59,471 bases of DNA from CAZEBW01 sp964510205 (GTDB lineage: Bacteria; Chloroflexota; Anaerolineae; VGOG01). The notes beneath the pieces are model-generated. The model searched no databases and was not told the DNA's origin. It worked only from the letters and a program-made list of their open reading frames with translations. Positions 18,165-26,172 of this stretch are shown here, piece by piece. The stretch is taken from the NCBI GenBank assembly GCA_964510205.1, contig CAZEBW010000015.1, positions 1 through 59,471 on the forward strand, read 5' to 3'. The position numbers were made by a program, and so were the translations under genes. The stretch's first letter is position 1. Each line of letters starts with the position of its first letter.

Positions 18165-18193
18165 ATTATACCCCTTCTCGACAGATCCTCCAA
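18165..18193 (-). promoter_or_regulatory. Candidate promoter for the epimerase operon
   Basis: On the minus strand, TATAAT (18170-18165) lies 45 bp ahead of the start. The -35 (TTGGAG at 17 bp) is weak. Confidence 0.45.
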
Positions 18194-18328
18194 ATCAGAA
18201 CAGCGGATGGGCAGGATTTACGGATCAAACAACTTGGGCTGAATAGTACCGTGCCCCAGCGGGAAGCCATGAAGCACGAAAATATCCCTCAACAAGTTGA
18301 GGACTCCGGAGTCCCGAACTCGTTCGGG

Positions 18329-19381
18329 CTATTCGCAGAACAGAAATCCGTCAATCCCGCAAATCCGTGTTCTAAACTGCCCCCTCACCTGCGCCGGGCT
18401 GGCCGTGCCGGTGGCGCCGATCTGCTGAATGGTGATGGAGGCCACCACGTTGCCCAACAGGGCCGCCTCCTCAGGCTCGGCGCCGCTGGCCAGCGCGGAA
18501 ACGAGGCCGGCCATCACGCTGTCGCCCGCCCCGACAACGTCTATCTCGCCCTCCACAGGTACGGCTGGAATGTGCTGACAACCCTCCTCCGTGAACAGGA
18601 AAATGCCCTGCGAGCCAACGGTTAGAAAAATCGGCTTCCGATTGCGGCGAAAGAGCTCCGCGCCGCACTCCCTGGCTACCTCCAGGCTGAGCCCGCCTCT
18701 CCAATCCGGCCGCACAGCCAGGATCGCCTCGCGCCGGTTGGGCTTGATGATCACGTGCTGGAAAAGCCCAATCCGCTGGCGCGAATCGGCGGCGAAGACT
18801 TTGTCGGGATGGCGGAGCGCCAATCGCCCGATCTCCTCCCGCACCCGGTCGGTGATGATGCCCCAGTTGCGCCCCTGCACCTGGTCGGCGACGACCACGG
18901 CGTCCACTGTGGGCGCCAGGGTCCGCAGGCGGGCCATGATCTGCGCCTCCACTTCCAGCGGCAGCGGGGAGCGGTTCTTGATGTCCAGCCGCTGGATCTC
19001 GTGTTGGCGACCGTCGGGTTCCCGTATCATCGGCTTGGTGTAGGTCGGCGTGAAGAAGTCCGCCCGCTGGATGAGCGGCGCGATGTCCACTCCCCTCTCC
19101 ACCAGGCCCCGCTTCAGCTCGTAGCCCTCACCGTCGTCGCCGATGGCGCCCAGCGCCGTCACCCGGACCCCCAAAGCCCGCAAGTTGGAGGCGACCGTCC
19201 CCGCCGCGCCGGGGCTGCACCGCACCTGCACTATCTGGTGAGCCTCCAACCCCGTCTCCAGCGAGACCTCACTGAGCTGTCGGTCAATGACCAGATATTT
19301 GTCCAGAAAAAAGTCGCCCACCACCAGCACATGGAGGTGGGGAAATCGGGCCAGCAATTCGTCGAGCCGCTTTTCGTTCAT
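18329..19381 (-). CDS. PfkB family sugar kinase (RfaE1/HldE kinase-domain-like)
   Basis: This 350-residue ribokinase-fold kinase opens HVLVVGDFFLDKYLVIDRQ, as in the kinase half of HldE (heptose-7-phosphate kinase), then SPGAAGTVASNLRALGVRV. The catalytic Asp is in the C-terminal motif DVVGAGDSVMAGL. It should phosphorylate a sugar phosphate or sugar with ATP. The GmhA-like isomerase and HAD phosphatase in the same gene run fit a heptose-type pathway, but no nucleotidyltransferase partner was found. The C-terminus (ICGIDGFLFCE) is encoded by a repeat array of AATCCGTCAATCCCGCAAAT type, so the native end may be a little shorter. Confidence 0.8.
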   Translation of the reverse strand: MNEKRLDELLARFPHLHVLVVGDFFLDKYLVIDRQLSEVSLETGLEAHQIVQVRCSPGAAGTVASNLRALGVRVTALGAIGDDGEGYELKRGLVERGVDIAPLIQRADFFTPTYTKPMIREPDGRQHEIQRLDIKNRSPLPLEVEAQIMARLRTLAPTVDAVVVADQVQGRNWGIITDRVREEIGRLALRHPDKVFAADSRQRIGLFQHVIIKPNRREAILAVRPDWRGGLSLEVARECGAELFRRNRKPIFLTVGSQGIFLFTEEGCQHIPAVPVEGEIDVVGAGDSVMAGLVSALASGAEPEEAALLGNVVASITIQQIGATGTASPAQVRGQFRTRICGIDGFLFCE

Positions 19382-19389
19382 CGCACATC

Positions 19390-19422
19390 ACGTAGATTCG
19401 TAAACTCGTGGATTCGTGATTG
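19390..19422. repeat. GATTCGTAAA word array
   Basis: Three degenerate GATTCGT words fill the gap between the PfkB gene and its upstream neighbour. A longer array of the same word is at 39186-39231. Confidence 0.6.
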
Positions 19423-19440
19423 TTGGCTTAGCGTGTCAAA

Positions 19441-20430
19441 CTACCCAAGCTTGTCCAGAACCTGACGATGTAAGTTGGGTAGCGTGACCCGATGGTCGCC
19501 TCGGATGTAGAAGCTCTCGCCGCCATCCCTTCGGCAAGTCTCAGGGCAAGCCTGGACGGTACGCACCAGCAGGGTCTTGTAAGGTCGGAAGTAGTAGCGC
19601 GCCTCGGACTTGGAGGCCTCGGTGTGATAGTCGGGACCCAGATCCAGCAGATCGAATACAGCGGTAGTGAAACGGTTGATGCGTCGCCCCTCTTGGTGGG
19701 CCACGTTGCGGGCCATGGCCAGCGCCTTGAGGAAGACCTCCGGCCCCATCACCGCCGTGCCAAAGTTCAACAGCACTCCGCCCTGGAGCCGGGAGACACT
19801 GTGGGCCAGGGCCAGGAAATCGCGGTAAGAGGTCTCGCCCAGCGCCGCGCCGTCGCAGTTGGGATGCTCGTGGATGATGTCGTAGCCGATGCCCACGTGC
19901 ACCGTCACCGGCGCCCGCAGCCGGTAGCCCGCCGCCAGAATGCTCACGTCACGGTGTGGCAGTTGCTCTTCTTCGATCATCCGCCCCACCGCCTCGCCCA
20001 GGCCCAGGCCGCCGTGTGCGCCCTGCCGGATGGCCTCGTTGAGGCCGCCGGTCTCCTCCCACAGCCCGAACTGCCCCTCCCGGATGTAGCGGGCCACGCT
20101 CTCAGTAGTCGCCCCGATGAGGGCCAGCTCGAAGTCGTGGATAGGGCCAGCGCCGTTCATGCCGACGTGGGTTACGACGCCGCGCTCCATCAAGTCAATG
20201 ACGAAGCGCGACAGGCCGCGCTTGATGACGTGGGCGCCCATCATCAGGATCACCTGCGCTCCAGCCCGATGCGCCTGCGCCACGCGCTCGGCCACCTGAG
20301 CCAGATTGGGGTCATCGAACAGCGGCACGGCTGCATCCAGCGGCAGCACATCGGCCAGGGTCATATCGTGCACCCGCTCCGACAGAGGTCTGAGCTTCAG
20401 CTTGCTGCGGTCGAAAAGAGGGTAGGGCAT
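19441..20430 (-). CDS. Deoxyhypusine-synthase-like Rossmann protein of unknown function
   Basis: The protein is 329 residues from the ATG at 20430, with a GGAG site upstream. Conserved-looking stretches are MGAHVIKRGLSRFVIDLMER, MNGAGPIHDFELALIGATTE and VGIGYDIIHEHPNCDGAALG. The His-rich, Asp-rich pattern and the Rossmann-like alternation suggest an NAD-binding relative of deoxyhypusine synthase, but I see no clear active-site lysine and bacteria lack the usual protein target. It sits between a PfkB kinase and a HAD phosphatase, so a sugar-pathway role is more plausible. The C-terminal CPETCRRDGGE looks like a translated insertion. The family call is tentative. Confidence 0.5.
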   Translation of the reverse strand: MPYPLFDRSKLKLRPLSERVHDMTLADVLPLDAAVPLFDDPNLAQVAERVAQAHRAGAQVILMMGAHVIKRGLSRFVIDLMERGVVTHVGMNGAGPIHDFELALIGATTESVARYIREGQFGLWEETGGLNEAIRQGAHGGLGLGEAVGRMIEEEQLPHRDVSILAAGYRLRAPVTVHVGIGYDIIHEHPNCDGAALGETSYRDFLALAHSVSRLQGGVLLNFGTAVMGPEVFLKALAMARNVAHQEGRRINRFTTAVFDLLDLGPDYHTEASKSEARYYFRPYKTLLVRTVQACPETCRRDGGESFYIRGDHRVTLPNLHRQVLDKLG

Positions 20431-20440
20431 GTTGAAACTC

Positions 20441-20515
20441 CAGGGATCAGTGAATCAGGGACTAGGGAATGAGGAAATGCCTGATTCCCCAATTTCCCGA
20501 TCCCTGATTCCCTCC
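20441..20515. repeat. GGGATCAGGGAATCAGGG word array forming an inverted pair
   Basis: GGGATCAGTGAATCAGGG at 20443-20460 is followed by the complementary words GATTCCCC and GATCCCTGATTCCC up to 20515. The array supplies the last 20 or so codons of the HAD gene (EEGIRDREIGESGISSFPSP). A second array is at 39252-39320. Confidence 0.75.
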
Positions 20516-21357
20516 TCACCAAACAGATAGGCCACCAAGTGCTTATGCTGGCGAAAATCGGGGATGATGAGGTCGGCTCCAGCCTCAATCAGCCGCTCGC
20601 GCTTCCACTTGTCAATTCCTTGTCGGTTGGCGTGGCCGCCCATAAGCCGGCCCTCGTCGGAAGCGACCCCCACCGCAATGCCGCCCACAGCCTTGGTGTC
20701 CTCAATCTCCACATAACCATCGCCAAAGGTCACGAATTCGGATCCAGTCAGATGGTTCTCTTCGAGGATGCGCTCGATGACCATCCTCTTAGAGTAATTC
20801 TGATAATCGTCCAACGCGCCGTAGATGTTGGCAAAATACGGCGTCAGCCCCAGAGCCGCCGCCTCATCCAGCACGTAGACCTCGTCCGTGCCCGAGGCCA
20901 GATAGCAGGACACACCGCGAGCCCGCAAGGCCTCCAGCATGGGCACCGCACCGGGCACCATCATCTCCTGCGGCTCGATTTCGCCGCTCTTCAGCCCGGC
21001 CACACGCCCCTCAATGCGCTCCCACAGCCGATCCAGGTACATCCACTTGTACTCCAGGGGATCCAGCGGCTGCCCCCCGCGCTGTCGCACCTCCTCGCAG
21101 AGCTGGATCATCTGATAGATGGTCTGCTTGCCCGTCAGCCGGTCCACGAACTCGGTGACCACGGCCCGTAGCTCTTCCTTGGACTCATGCCGGGGAGTCT
21201 CCAGCAGGATTTTGACCATCATGGGGATCATCACCCCCTGCCACCCCTCGCGGATGAGCGACACCGTGCCGTCGAAATCGAACAGAGCGTGGCGGATGTG
21301 GCCGCGCCGGATGTGGGGGTTGATGATCTCAATGCGGGTATCGTGAAGGAACGCCAT
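20455..21357 (-). CDS. HAD superfamily phosphatase
   Basis: The protein is 300 residues from the ATG at 21357, chosen because GAGG lies 6 bp ahead; earlier TTG and ATG codons lack proper spacing. Motif I is HALFDFDGTVS near residue 25. A phosphate-binding Ser/Thr is in CYLASGTDEVY, and the acidic motif is TFGDGYVEIEDTKAVGG. These make it an HAD phosphatase with an alpha-helical cap, acting on a small phosphorylated metabolite. It follows the APH-like kinase closely and precedes the deoxyhypusine-synthase-like gene. The C-terminal 20 residues come from a word array, and the tail beyond AYLFG is probably not functional. Confidence 0.8.
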   Translation of the reverse strand: MAFLHDTRIEIINPHIRRGHIRHALFDFDGTVSLIREGWQGVMIPMMVKILLETPRHESKEELRAVVTEFVDRLTGKQTIYQMIQLCEEVRQRGGQPLDPLEYKWMYLDRLWERIEGRVAGLKSGEIEPQEMMVPGAVPMLEALRARGVSCYLASGTDEVYVLDEAAALGLTPYFANIYGALDDYQNYSKRMVIERILEENHLTGSEFVTFGDGYVEIEDTKAVGGIAVGVASDEGRLMGGHANRQGIDKWKRERLIEAGADLIIPDFRQHKHLVAYLFGEEGIRDREIGESGISSFPSP

Positions 21358-21365
21358 CCCCATCC

Positions 21366-22394
21366 TCAAGACAGCAGGCCCATCGCCTGGGCCACCAACG
21401 CGGTGCGGTCGAGGCGGGACACCCAGCCGTTTCGGGCGATGCGCAGCGTACTCGACGCCCGGTAGAAACGCGCCCGTTCAATCATCACGTCGGCATCCCA
21501 GCCGCAGGGCAGAGCCTGACCGTAGGCATCCACCAAGTACCTGAGGGCAGGCGCGGCTTCAGCAGCGCTTCCCCCGTGCTGCTTGATGCTATAGTCCACC
21601 TCGGCCATCAATCGCCCCAGGTCGGCTGCCGCATCGGCCAACTCCAGCCGCTCCCAATCAATGAGTACCACCCCGCCATCCCAGGGGAAGACGAAGTTGG
21701 TGGTGGTCGCGTCGCCGTGGTTGAGGGTTGGCACAAAGTCCTCCATCGGCGAGTTGTCGGCCCAGCGGTTGATCAGACGGATCAGGCCATCGGCGGTGCC
21801 GGGGTCATCCTGCAGCACCCCATGCTTCACCAAATCACCGACGACCTCGCGGGCGTAGGCGATCTTGGGCGCGAAATCGGGCTGCACATCAGGGTGGGCG
21901 CCACGAGCGTGCAACTTGGCCAGGGCCGCCGCTGCATGTTGCAGACCCTCAGAAAGCGTCCCCGGCCGGCTGCGGCGAACCGCGATGACGTCCTCTAGGG
22001 TCAAGCCATCCACATACTCCAGAAATAGAACGCCTCGCCACAGGGCCAGGGGGCGGATGGTGCGAAGGCCGCCCTCAGCCAAGCCGGCCGCTTGCGCTTG
22101 CCGGATCCATTCGAACTCCTGGCCAGCGTGCTTGTGCGCAGAAGCGCCGGTCTTGACGACGTAGAACTTGGCCACGACAGTCCACTTTGAAGAGGCTTCT
22201 CGATACACGTACACAGCCCGAGAGAACCGCGCCACCTCCCACGACGTCGGCCTCTCTGCTCCATCCCAGTGATGGGCCGCCAGGTATTCGACCACCGGGT
22301 CGTCGGCTGGGAGAGCGGACCAATTACCTCGTTGGATCTCCGGACTATCGACCGGCGGTTCTACGGGGGTGACATCCAGTGAATCTTGCTGCAT
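21366..22394 (-). CDS. APH-like phosphotransferase (aminoglycoside/choline kinase fold)
   Basis: The protein is 342 residues from the ATG at 22394 (GAGG 8 bp upstream); an ORF start nine codons earlier is less likely. The catalytic loop is TLNHGDATTTNFVF (HGD-x4-N), and the metal-binding DWE follows (VVLIDWERLELADAAADLGR). The N-lobe has VVAKFYVVKTG with a candidate ATP lysine. This fold phosphorylates small alcohols such as choline, sugars or aminoglycosides. In this gene run a sugar or nucleoside substrate is likelier than antibiotic resistance. Its stop lies 8 bp before the HAD start. Confidence 0.75.
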   Translation of the reverse strand: MQQDSLDVTPVEPPVDSPEIQRGNWSALPADDPVVEYLAAHHWDGAERPTSWEVARFSRAVYVYREASSKWTVVAKFYVVKTGASAHKHAGQEFEWIRQAQAAGLAEGGLRTIRPLALWRGVLFLEYVDGLTLEDVIAVRRSRPGTLSEGLQHAAAALAKLHARGAHPDVQPDFAPKIAYAREVVGDLVKHGVLQDDPGTADGLIRLINRWADNSPMEDFVPTLNHGDATTTNFVFPWDGGVVLIDWERLELADAAADLGRLMAEVDYSIKQHGGSAAEAAPALRYLVDAYGQALPCGWDADVMIERARFYRASSTLRIARNGWVSRLDRTALVAQAMGLLS

Positions 22395-22478
22395 TTGCCC
22401 GTCCTCTCTTGCGCGCAACACTCAGCGCGGCGGCTGCTGGAAGTACCTCCCGAAAGTTCTTAGGGTAATCCTTGACTA

Positions 22479-22612
22479 GCGACCGCTGGTTGAGTAACTC
22501 GTAGCGTAGCGGAGAGTGTATCGAAACCAAGGGAGCGGGGCTCGCAAGACCACTTGGTTTCGATACGGTCATTCCACTCGCGTTTCAGGCCCTACTCAAC
22601 CGGCGCTTGCGC
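22479..22612. repeat. GGTTGAGTA / TTTCGATAC palindromic repeat
   Basis: GGTTGAGTAACTCGTAGCGT, then GTATCGAAACCAAG, is mirrored by CTTGGTTTCGATAC and CTACTCAACC. It fills most of the gap between the APH-like gene and the ATP-cone kinase gene. Confidence 0.8.
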
Positions 22613-22624
22613 CCAAACCGTCTG

Positions 22625-23965
22625 CTAGTACTCGTAGCAGCTCCCGCCAATGAACTCCCGCAGCAGCGAGTCAGGCGGGATAACCGACTGATCTTCGACC
22701 GGGGTGACGGACTTCAGGAGATGATACACGCGCTCGGCACGCATGGAAGCATCCTGGCGCAGGGGGTGATCCTTATAGTGCTCCACCCACTGCTCGAAGC
22801 GGTCGAACAGCCTGGCCCGCATGACAGGAAGCTCATACGGCAAGGCGCTGTTGACGATGTAGTCGGTGGCGTTGATGTAGGGAATGATGTTGCGCATCTC
22901 GCTGCTGCGCACATAGTGCCAGTGCTCTAGCGTCTGCTGCGGTTTGTAGGCGCGGTGAATGGCGTCGCGAACCATGCGCCGCATCAATCGCAGATCGGTC
23001 CAGCGAACAAACTTCCCAGCGGGACCTTTCATCTGCAGGAGGGGTTCGATGTACAGCTTGAACTTCAGTGCGTCGTCAATGCCCCGCGTCATGTCGGCGT
23101 ACAGGCCGTGCAGGCTGTCAATGAGGATAACATCGTCAGGCCCGATCCGCATGGAGCTATGGTCATCGTGCCGCCGGCCGGTTTTGAAATCGTAGAAAGG
23201 AATTCGTACCTCTTCCCCGGCGATCAGGCGCGCTAGATGCTCATTGATGAGCTCCAGATCCAAAGCTTGGGGCGTCTCGAAGTCGTAATCGCCAAACTCG
23301 TCTTTGGGATGCAGCTCCAGATCGAAGAAGTAATTGTCCACGGCGAGTGGCACCAGGCTGAGGCCCATCTTGCGCAGCAGGTGGCTGAGCTTGATGGTCG
23401 TGGTGGTCTTGCCAGAGGAAGAAGGCCCGGCGACGATGACCATCCGCACCTCGTCCCGCCGCTCTCGGATCATCTCCGAGGCAGTAGTGACGTCCTCGTC
23501 GTAGGCCCGGTCGGTCTCCCGCACAATGTCGGGGAACTCCCCCTGCTCAATGCGCGCGTTCAGGTGTTCGACGGTGTGGAGATCGTGATCCACCGCCCAA
23601 TTCAGCACCTCCCACAGCTTGTGCCAGGGGATGTTCTGGGACGGATGGGCCGACCGCTCAGCGCGCTCGCGCCGCCGGCGGGCCCGTTCGTCACGGTAGA
23701 GGATGTAGGCTTTGGCCGTCCTGGCGTGGCCGTTCTCAATCAGCACTTTCTCGACCACGTCCTGGATGTCCTCCACGGTGGGGATGCGACCCGGCGGCGT
23801 GGTCTCCTCCAGCATATCCACCACCTGGTCGGCCAACCGCTCGGCGATGGCCCGGTCGCGCCCGCCCACCGCCACCGCCGCCCGATAGATGGCGTTGGTG
23901 ATGCGCTCTTTCTTAAAAGGGACGATCGCCCCTGTTCGCTTGACTACTCGTCGAATTTTGGCCAT
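22625..23965 (-). CDS. ATP-cone domain fused to uridine-kinase-like P-loop kinase
   Basis: The protein is 446 residues with a GGGAG site 5 bp ahead of the ATG. Residues about 5-95 are an ATP-cone (VVKRTGAIVPFKKERITNAI, then EDIQDVVEKVLIENG), the nucleotide-sensing domain of NrdR and ribonucleotide reductase. Residues about 175-440 are a PRK/uridine-kinase-like domain with Walker A AGPSSSGKTTTTIKLSHLL, the base-site region AVDNYFFDLELHP and DDVILIDSLHGLY. It likely phosphorylates a nucleoside or sugar under adenine-nucleotide control. A relative with a similar domain pair is archaeal 2-phosphoglycerate kinase, which remains an alternative. The adenosine deaminase gene lies 10 bp upstream. Confidence 0.75.
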   Translation of the reverse strand: MAKIRRVVKRTGAIVPFKKERITNAIYRAAVAVGGRDRAIAERLADQVVDMLEETTPPGRIPTVEDIQDVVEKVLIENGHARTAKAYILYRDERARRRRERAERSAHPSQNIPWHKLWEVLNWAVDHDLHTVEHLNARIEQGEFPDIVRETDRAYDEDVTTASEMIRERRDEVRMVIVAGPSSSGKTTTTIKLSHLLRKMGLSLVPLAVDNYFFDLELHPKDEFGDYDFETPQALDLELINEHLARLIAGEEVRIPFYDFKTGRRHDDHSSMRIGPDDVILIDSLHGLYADMTRGIDDALKFKLYIEPLLQMKGPAGKFVRWTDLRLMRRMVRDAIHRAYKPQQTLEHWHYVRSSEMRNIIPYINATDYIVNSALPYELPVMRARLFDRFEQWVEHYKDHPLRQDASMRAERVYHLLKSVTPVEDQSVIPPDSLLREFIGGSCYEY

Positions 23966-23975
23966 ATCTACTCCC

Positions 23976-24998
23976 TCAGGTGCAATGCACCTCGGAGGTG
24001 CGTTGCACCTGCATCAGCGCATCCCTCTCTTCGGCTGACAGAAAGGCGACGGCCAGCGCGTTGCGTTGTGCCTGGCGGATGTGCTCGGCCGTCAGACCCG
24101 CCGCCGGCGCAGCCACGTCGTATTCGTGGCGCAGGTCAATGCCGCTCACCCCCGGATCATCGGTGTTGATCGTCGCCAACAGCCCTCGCTCCAGAAAGGT
24201 CCGCAGCGGGTGGCTGGCATAATCGGGCACGACACTGGTCTGCACGTTGCTGGTCAGACTCGACTCGATGCCGATTCGGTGCTCCACCAGGTAGCTCAAC
24301 AAAGCTGGGTCCTCGATAGCCCGAACGGCGTGGCCGATGCGATTGGCCTCCAGGTCGAGAACGGCCTGCCAGACGCTCTGTGGCCCCGCGACCTCCCCCG
24401 CGTGGATGGTCACACGCCAACCCGCTTCCCGCGCTCGCCGCACGTGCTCCACGAACAGGCTGCCCGGCTGACTGGCTTCGTCCCCCGCCAGATCTAAGGC
24501 CACCAGCCGATGCCGGTGCTGCAGCAAGGCTTCCAATTCCTTCCAGGCAACGTCCGGCCCATACGTGCGGCTGAGAATGCCGATGAGGCTCACCTTGACG
24601 CCCAAGTCGCGGGCGCCCGCCTCCACACCATCGGCCACGGCCTCCACCACGCCCATCGGATCCAGGCCGTTGGATTCGGCCATGAACCACGGGCTGAAGC
24701 GCAGTTCGACGTAATCAATGCCCTCCCGCTGGGCGTCCTCGACGTTCTCGTAGGCCACGCGGCGGCAAGCGTCGCAGTCCACCAGCACCGCCATCATCCA
24801 TTTGAACTTGGCGATGAAGGCCATCACACCGGGTTGAGGCTTCGTCACCTGGACGTGGGGGCGCAGCCCTTCGACGTCCCAAGCAGGCAGCGGCAGGTTG
24901 TGCTGACGTCCCAGGTCCAGGATCGTTTCCAGGCGCACGTTGCCGTCCAGATGGCGGTGCAGGTCAATGAGTGGAAGGTTGGGATCAATCATGATCAT
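23976..24998 (-). CDS. Adenosine deaminase family protein
   Basis: The protein is 340 residues from the ATG at 24998, after AAAGGATGG. The open frame extends 21 codons further only through a GTCATTGCGAG repeat. The amidohydrolase zinc ligands are visible: DLHRHLDG (H-x-H) near residue 15, the catalytic TIHAGE, and TINTDDPGVSG near the C-terminus. It deaminates adenosine or a related purine compound; aminodeoxyfutalosine deaminase is an alternative within the family. The C-terminus (VQRTSEVHCT) is encoded by a CAGGTGCA hairpin, so the last ten residues are acquired. It shares the run with a nucleoside-kinase-like gene 10 bp downstream. Confidence 0.85.
   Translation of the reverse strand: MIMIDPNLPLIDLHRHLDGNVRLETILDLGRQHNLPLPAWDVEGLRPHVQVTKPQPGVMAFIAKFKWMMAVLVDCDACRRVAYENVEDAQREGIDYVELRFSPWFMAESNGLDPMGVVEAVADGVEAGARDLGVKVSLIGILSRTYGPDVAWKELEALLQHRHRLVALDLAGDEASQPGSLFVEHVRRAREAGWRVTIHAGEVAGPQSVWQAVLDLEANRIGHAVRAIEDPALLSYLVEHRIGIESSLTSNVQTSVVPDYASHPLRTFLERGLLATINTDDPGVSGIDLRHEYDVAAPAAGLTAEHIRQAQRNALAVAFLSAEERDALMQVQRTSEVHCT
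23977..24011. repeat. CAGGTGCA hairpin at the 3' end of the adenosine deaminase gene
   Basis: CAGGTGCAATGCACC and GGTGCGTTGCACCTG form a near-perfect hairpin that contains the stop codon and encodes the C-terminal VQRTSEVHCT. It may also act as an RNA hairpin between the two genes. Confidence 0.75.
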
Positions 24999-25013
24999 TC
25001 CATCCTTTTGAAT

Positions 25014-25094
25014 GTCATTGCGAGGCGCATCTTTTTGCGCCGAAGCAATCCCCAGATGCAAGAGGGGAGATTGCTTCGCTACGCTCGCAATGAC
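25014..25094. repeat. GTCATTGCGAG palindromic repeat
   Basis: The copy runs from GTCATTGCGAGGCGCA to GCTCGCAATGAC with inner GAAGCAATC and GATTGCTTC. It lies between the ROK gene stop and the adenosine deaminase start and creates a false N-terminal extension of the latter. Confidence 0.9.
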
Positions 25095-25110
25095 GGATTA
25101 CTTTGTCAAG

Positions 25111-26172
25111 TCAATCCCTGATCCGGTCTTCCGCCAGGGCGATGGCGCCCCACAGCGGCGCATCGTCGCCCAGCGCGGCGGGCACCACGTCGAAGTGAAC
25201 CTCTGGCAGGGCCGTCGCGCGGGCGGTGCGGCGGACCCCCTCCCAAAAGCGCTGACCCGCTTTGGCCACACCGCCGCTCAGCACGAAGCGCTCTGGATTC
25301 ACCAAGTTGGCCGCGTTGCCGATGCCCACCCCCAGTCCCCAGGCGGCGACCTCCAATGCCTCCCAGGCCAGGTCGTCCCCCTGGGCCGCTGCCTGAGCGA
25401 CGAGCTTGGCGGTGATGGCCTCCCAATCACCTCCAGCCAGCCCACGCAGGATGTGGCCTCGGTCTGGCTGCGCCCGCAGCCATTGGCGGGCCCGCTGCGC
25501 GATGTACGGCCCCGAGGCCAGCCGCTCGACGCAGCCCCGCTTGCCGCACAGGCACAACGGGCCATCCGGGTCTACCACGGTGTGCCCGATCTCGCCGGCC
25601 ATCCCGTCCGCGCCGCGCCAGGGCCGCCCGTTCAGGATCCAGCCCCCGCCCACGCCGGTGCTCACCGTGACGTACATCAGGCTGTCGTAGCCCCGCCCGG
25701 CCCCGAAGCGATGCTCGCCCAGGGCTCCGGCGTTGGCGTCGTTGTCCACCACGACGGGAACACCGAACCGATCTTCCAGCCAATCGCGCAGTGGGAAGTT
25801 CTCCCAGCCCGGCACGTGGTGGGACAGCAACACCAGCCCCCGCGCCGCGTCCACCGGGCCGCCGAAGCTGACCCCCACCGCAAGGAGCAGAGGAGCAGAT
25901 GAGGGGAGCAGGGGAGATTCCCCCTTGCTCCCGTGCGACCGTGCCACCTTCACCAGAGGGACCTCGGCTGTGGCCAGCAAGTCTCCGGCCAGCCCCATCA
26001 TGATCTCCCGGTCGCTCTGGGCGTTGCTGCCGGGCGGCGAGGGGACCACCCTATGGGCTCGCCAGTGCCGTTCGCCGGAGGCGGCCAGCTCGGAAGTGGA
26101 AACGACGCCCGCCGTCAGCTTGGTGCCGCCGAAATCGAGGGCCAGCAGAAGCCGCTCCGTCTCCACGCTCAC
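25111..26172 (-). CDS. ROK family sugar kinase/regulator-fold protein
   Basis: The protein is 353 residues if GTG at 26172 is used; it overlaps the stop of the SIS gene by GTGA. An ATG at 26220 is the alternative. The phosphate-1 loop is LALDFGGTKLTAGVV, a second ATP element is VSTGVGGGWILNG, and the zinc motif is CLCGKRGCVE, all typical of ROK glucokinases or N-acyl-hexosamine kinases. There is no DNA-binding N-terminus, so it is an enzyme rather than a repressor. Residues near 95 (RSHGSKGESPLLPSSAP) come from an in-frame array at 25881-25933. The context of a sugar ABC importer and SIS isomerase fits phosphorylation of the imported sugar. Confidence 0.85.
   Translation of the reverse strand: MSVETERLLLALDFGGTKLTAGVVSTSELAASGERHWRAHRVVPSPPGSNAQSDREIMMGLAGDLLATAEVPLVKVARSHGSKGESPLLPSSAPLLLAVGVSFGGPVDAARGLVLLSHHVPGWENFPLRDWLEDRFGVPVVVDNDANAGALGEHRFGAGRGYDSLMYVTVSTGVGGGWILNGRPWRGADGMAGEIGHTVVDPDGPLCLCGKRGCVERLASGPYIAQRARQWLRAQPDRGHILRGLAGGDWEAITAKLVAQAAAQGDDLAWEALEVAAWGLGVGIGNAANLVNPERFVLSGGVAKAGQRFWEGVRRTARATALPEVHFDVVPAALGDDAPLWGAIALAEDRIRD
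25881..25933. repeat. GGAGCAGAGGAGCAG word array in frame
   Basis: GGAGCAGAGGAGCAG, then GGGGAGCAGGGGAGATTCCC and CCTTGCTCCC, form a tandem then inverted word array. It is translated as a Ser/Pro/Leu-rich insertion in the ROK protein just before the conserved LLAVGVSFGGPVD. Confidence 0.7.

Noticed and set aside
21366..22394. Antibiotic resistance by aminoglycoside phosphotransferase
   Set aside because: Only the general kinase fold is present, and the gene sits in a sugar/nucleoside operon. There is no evidence for a drug substrate.
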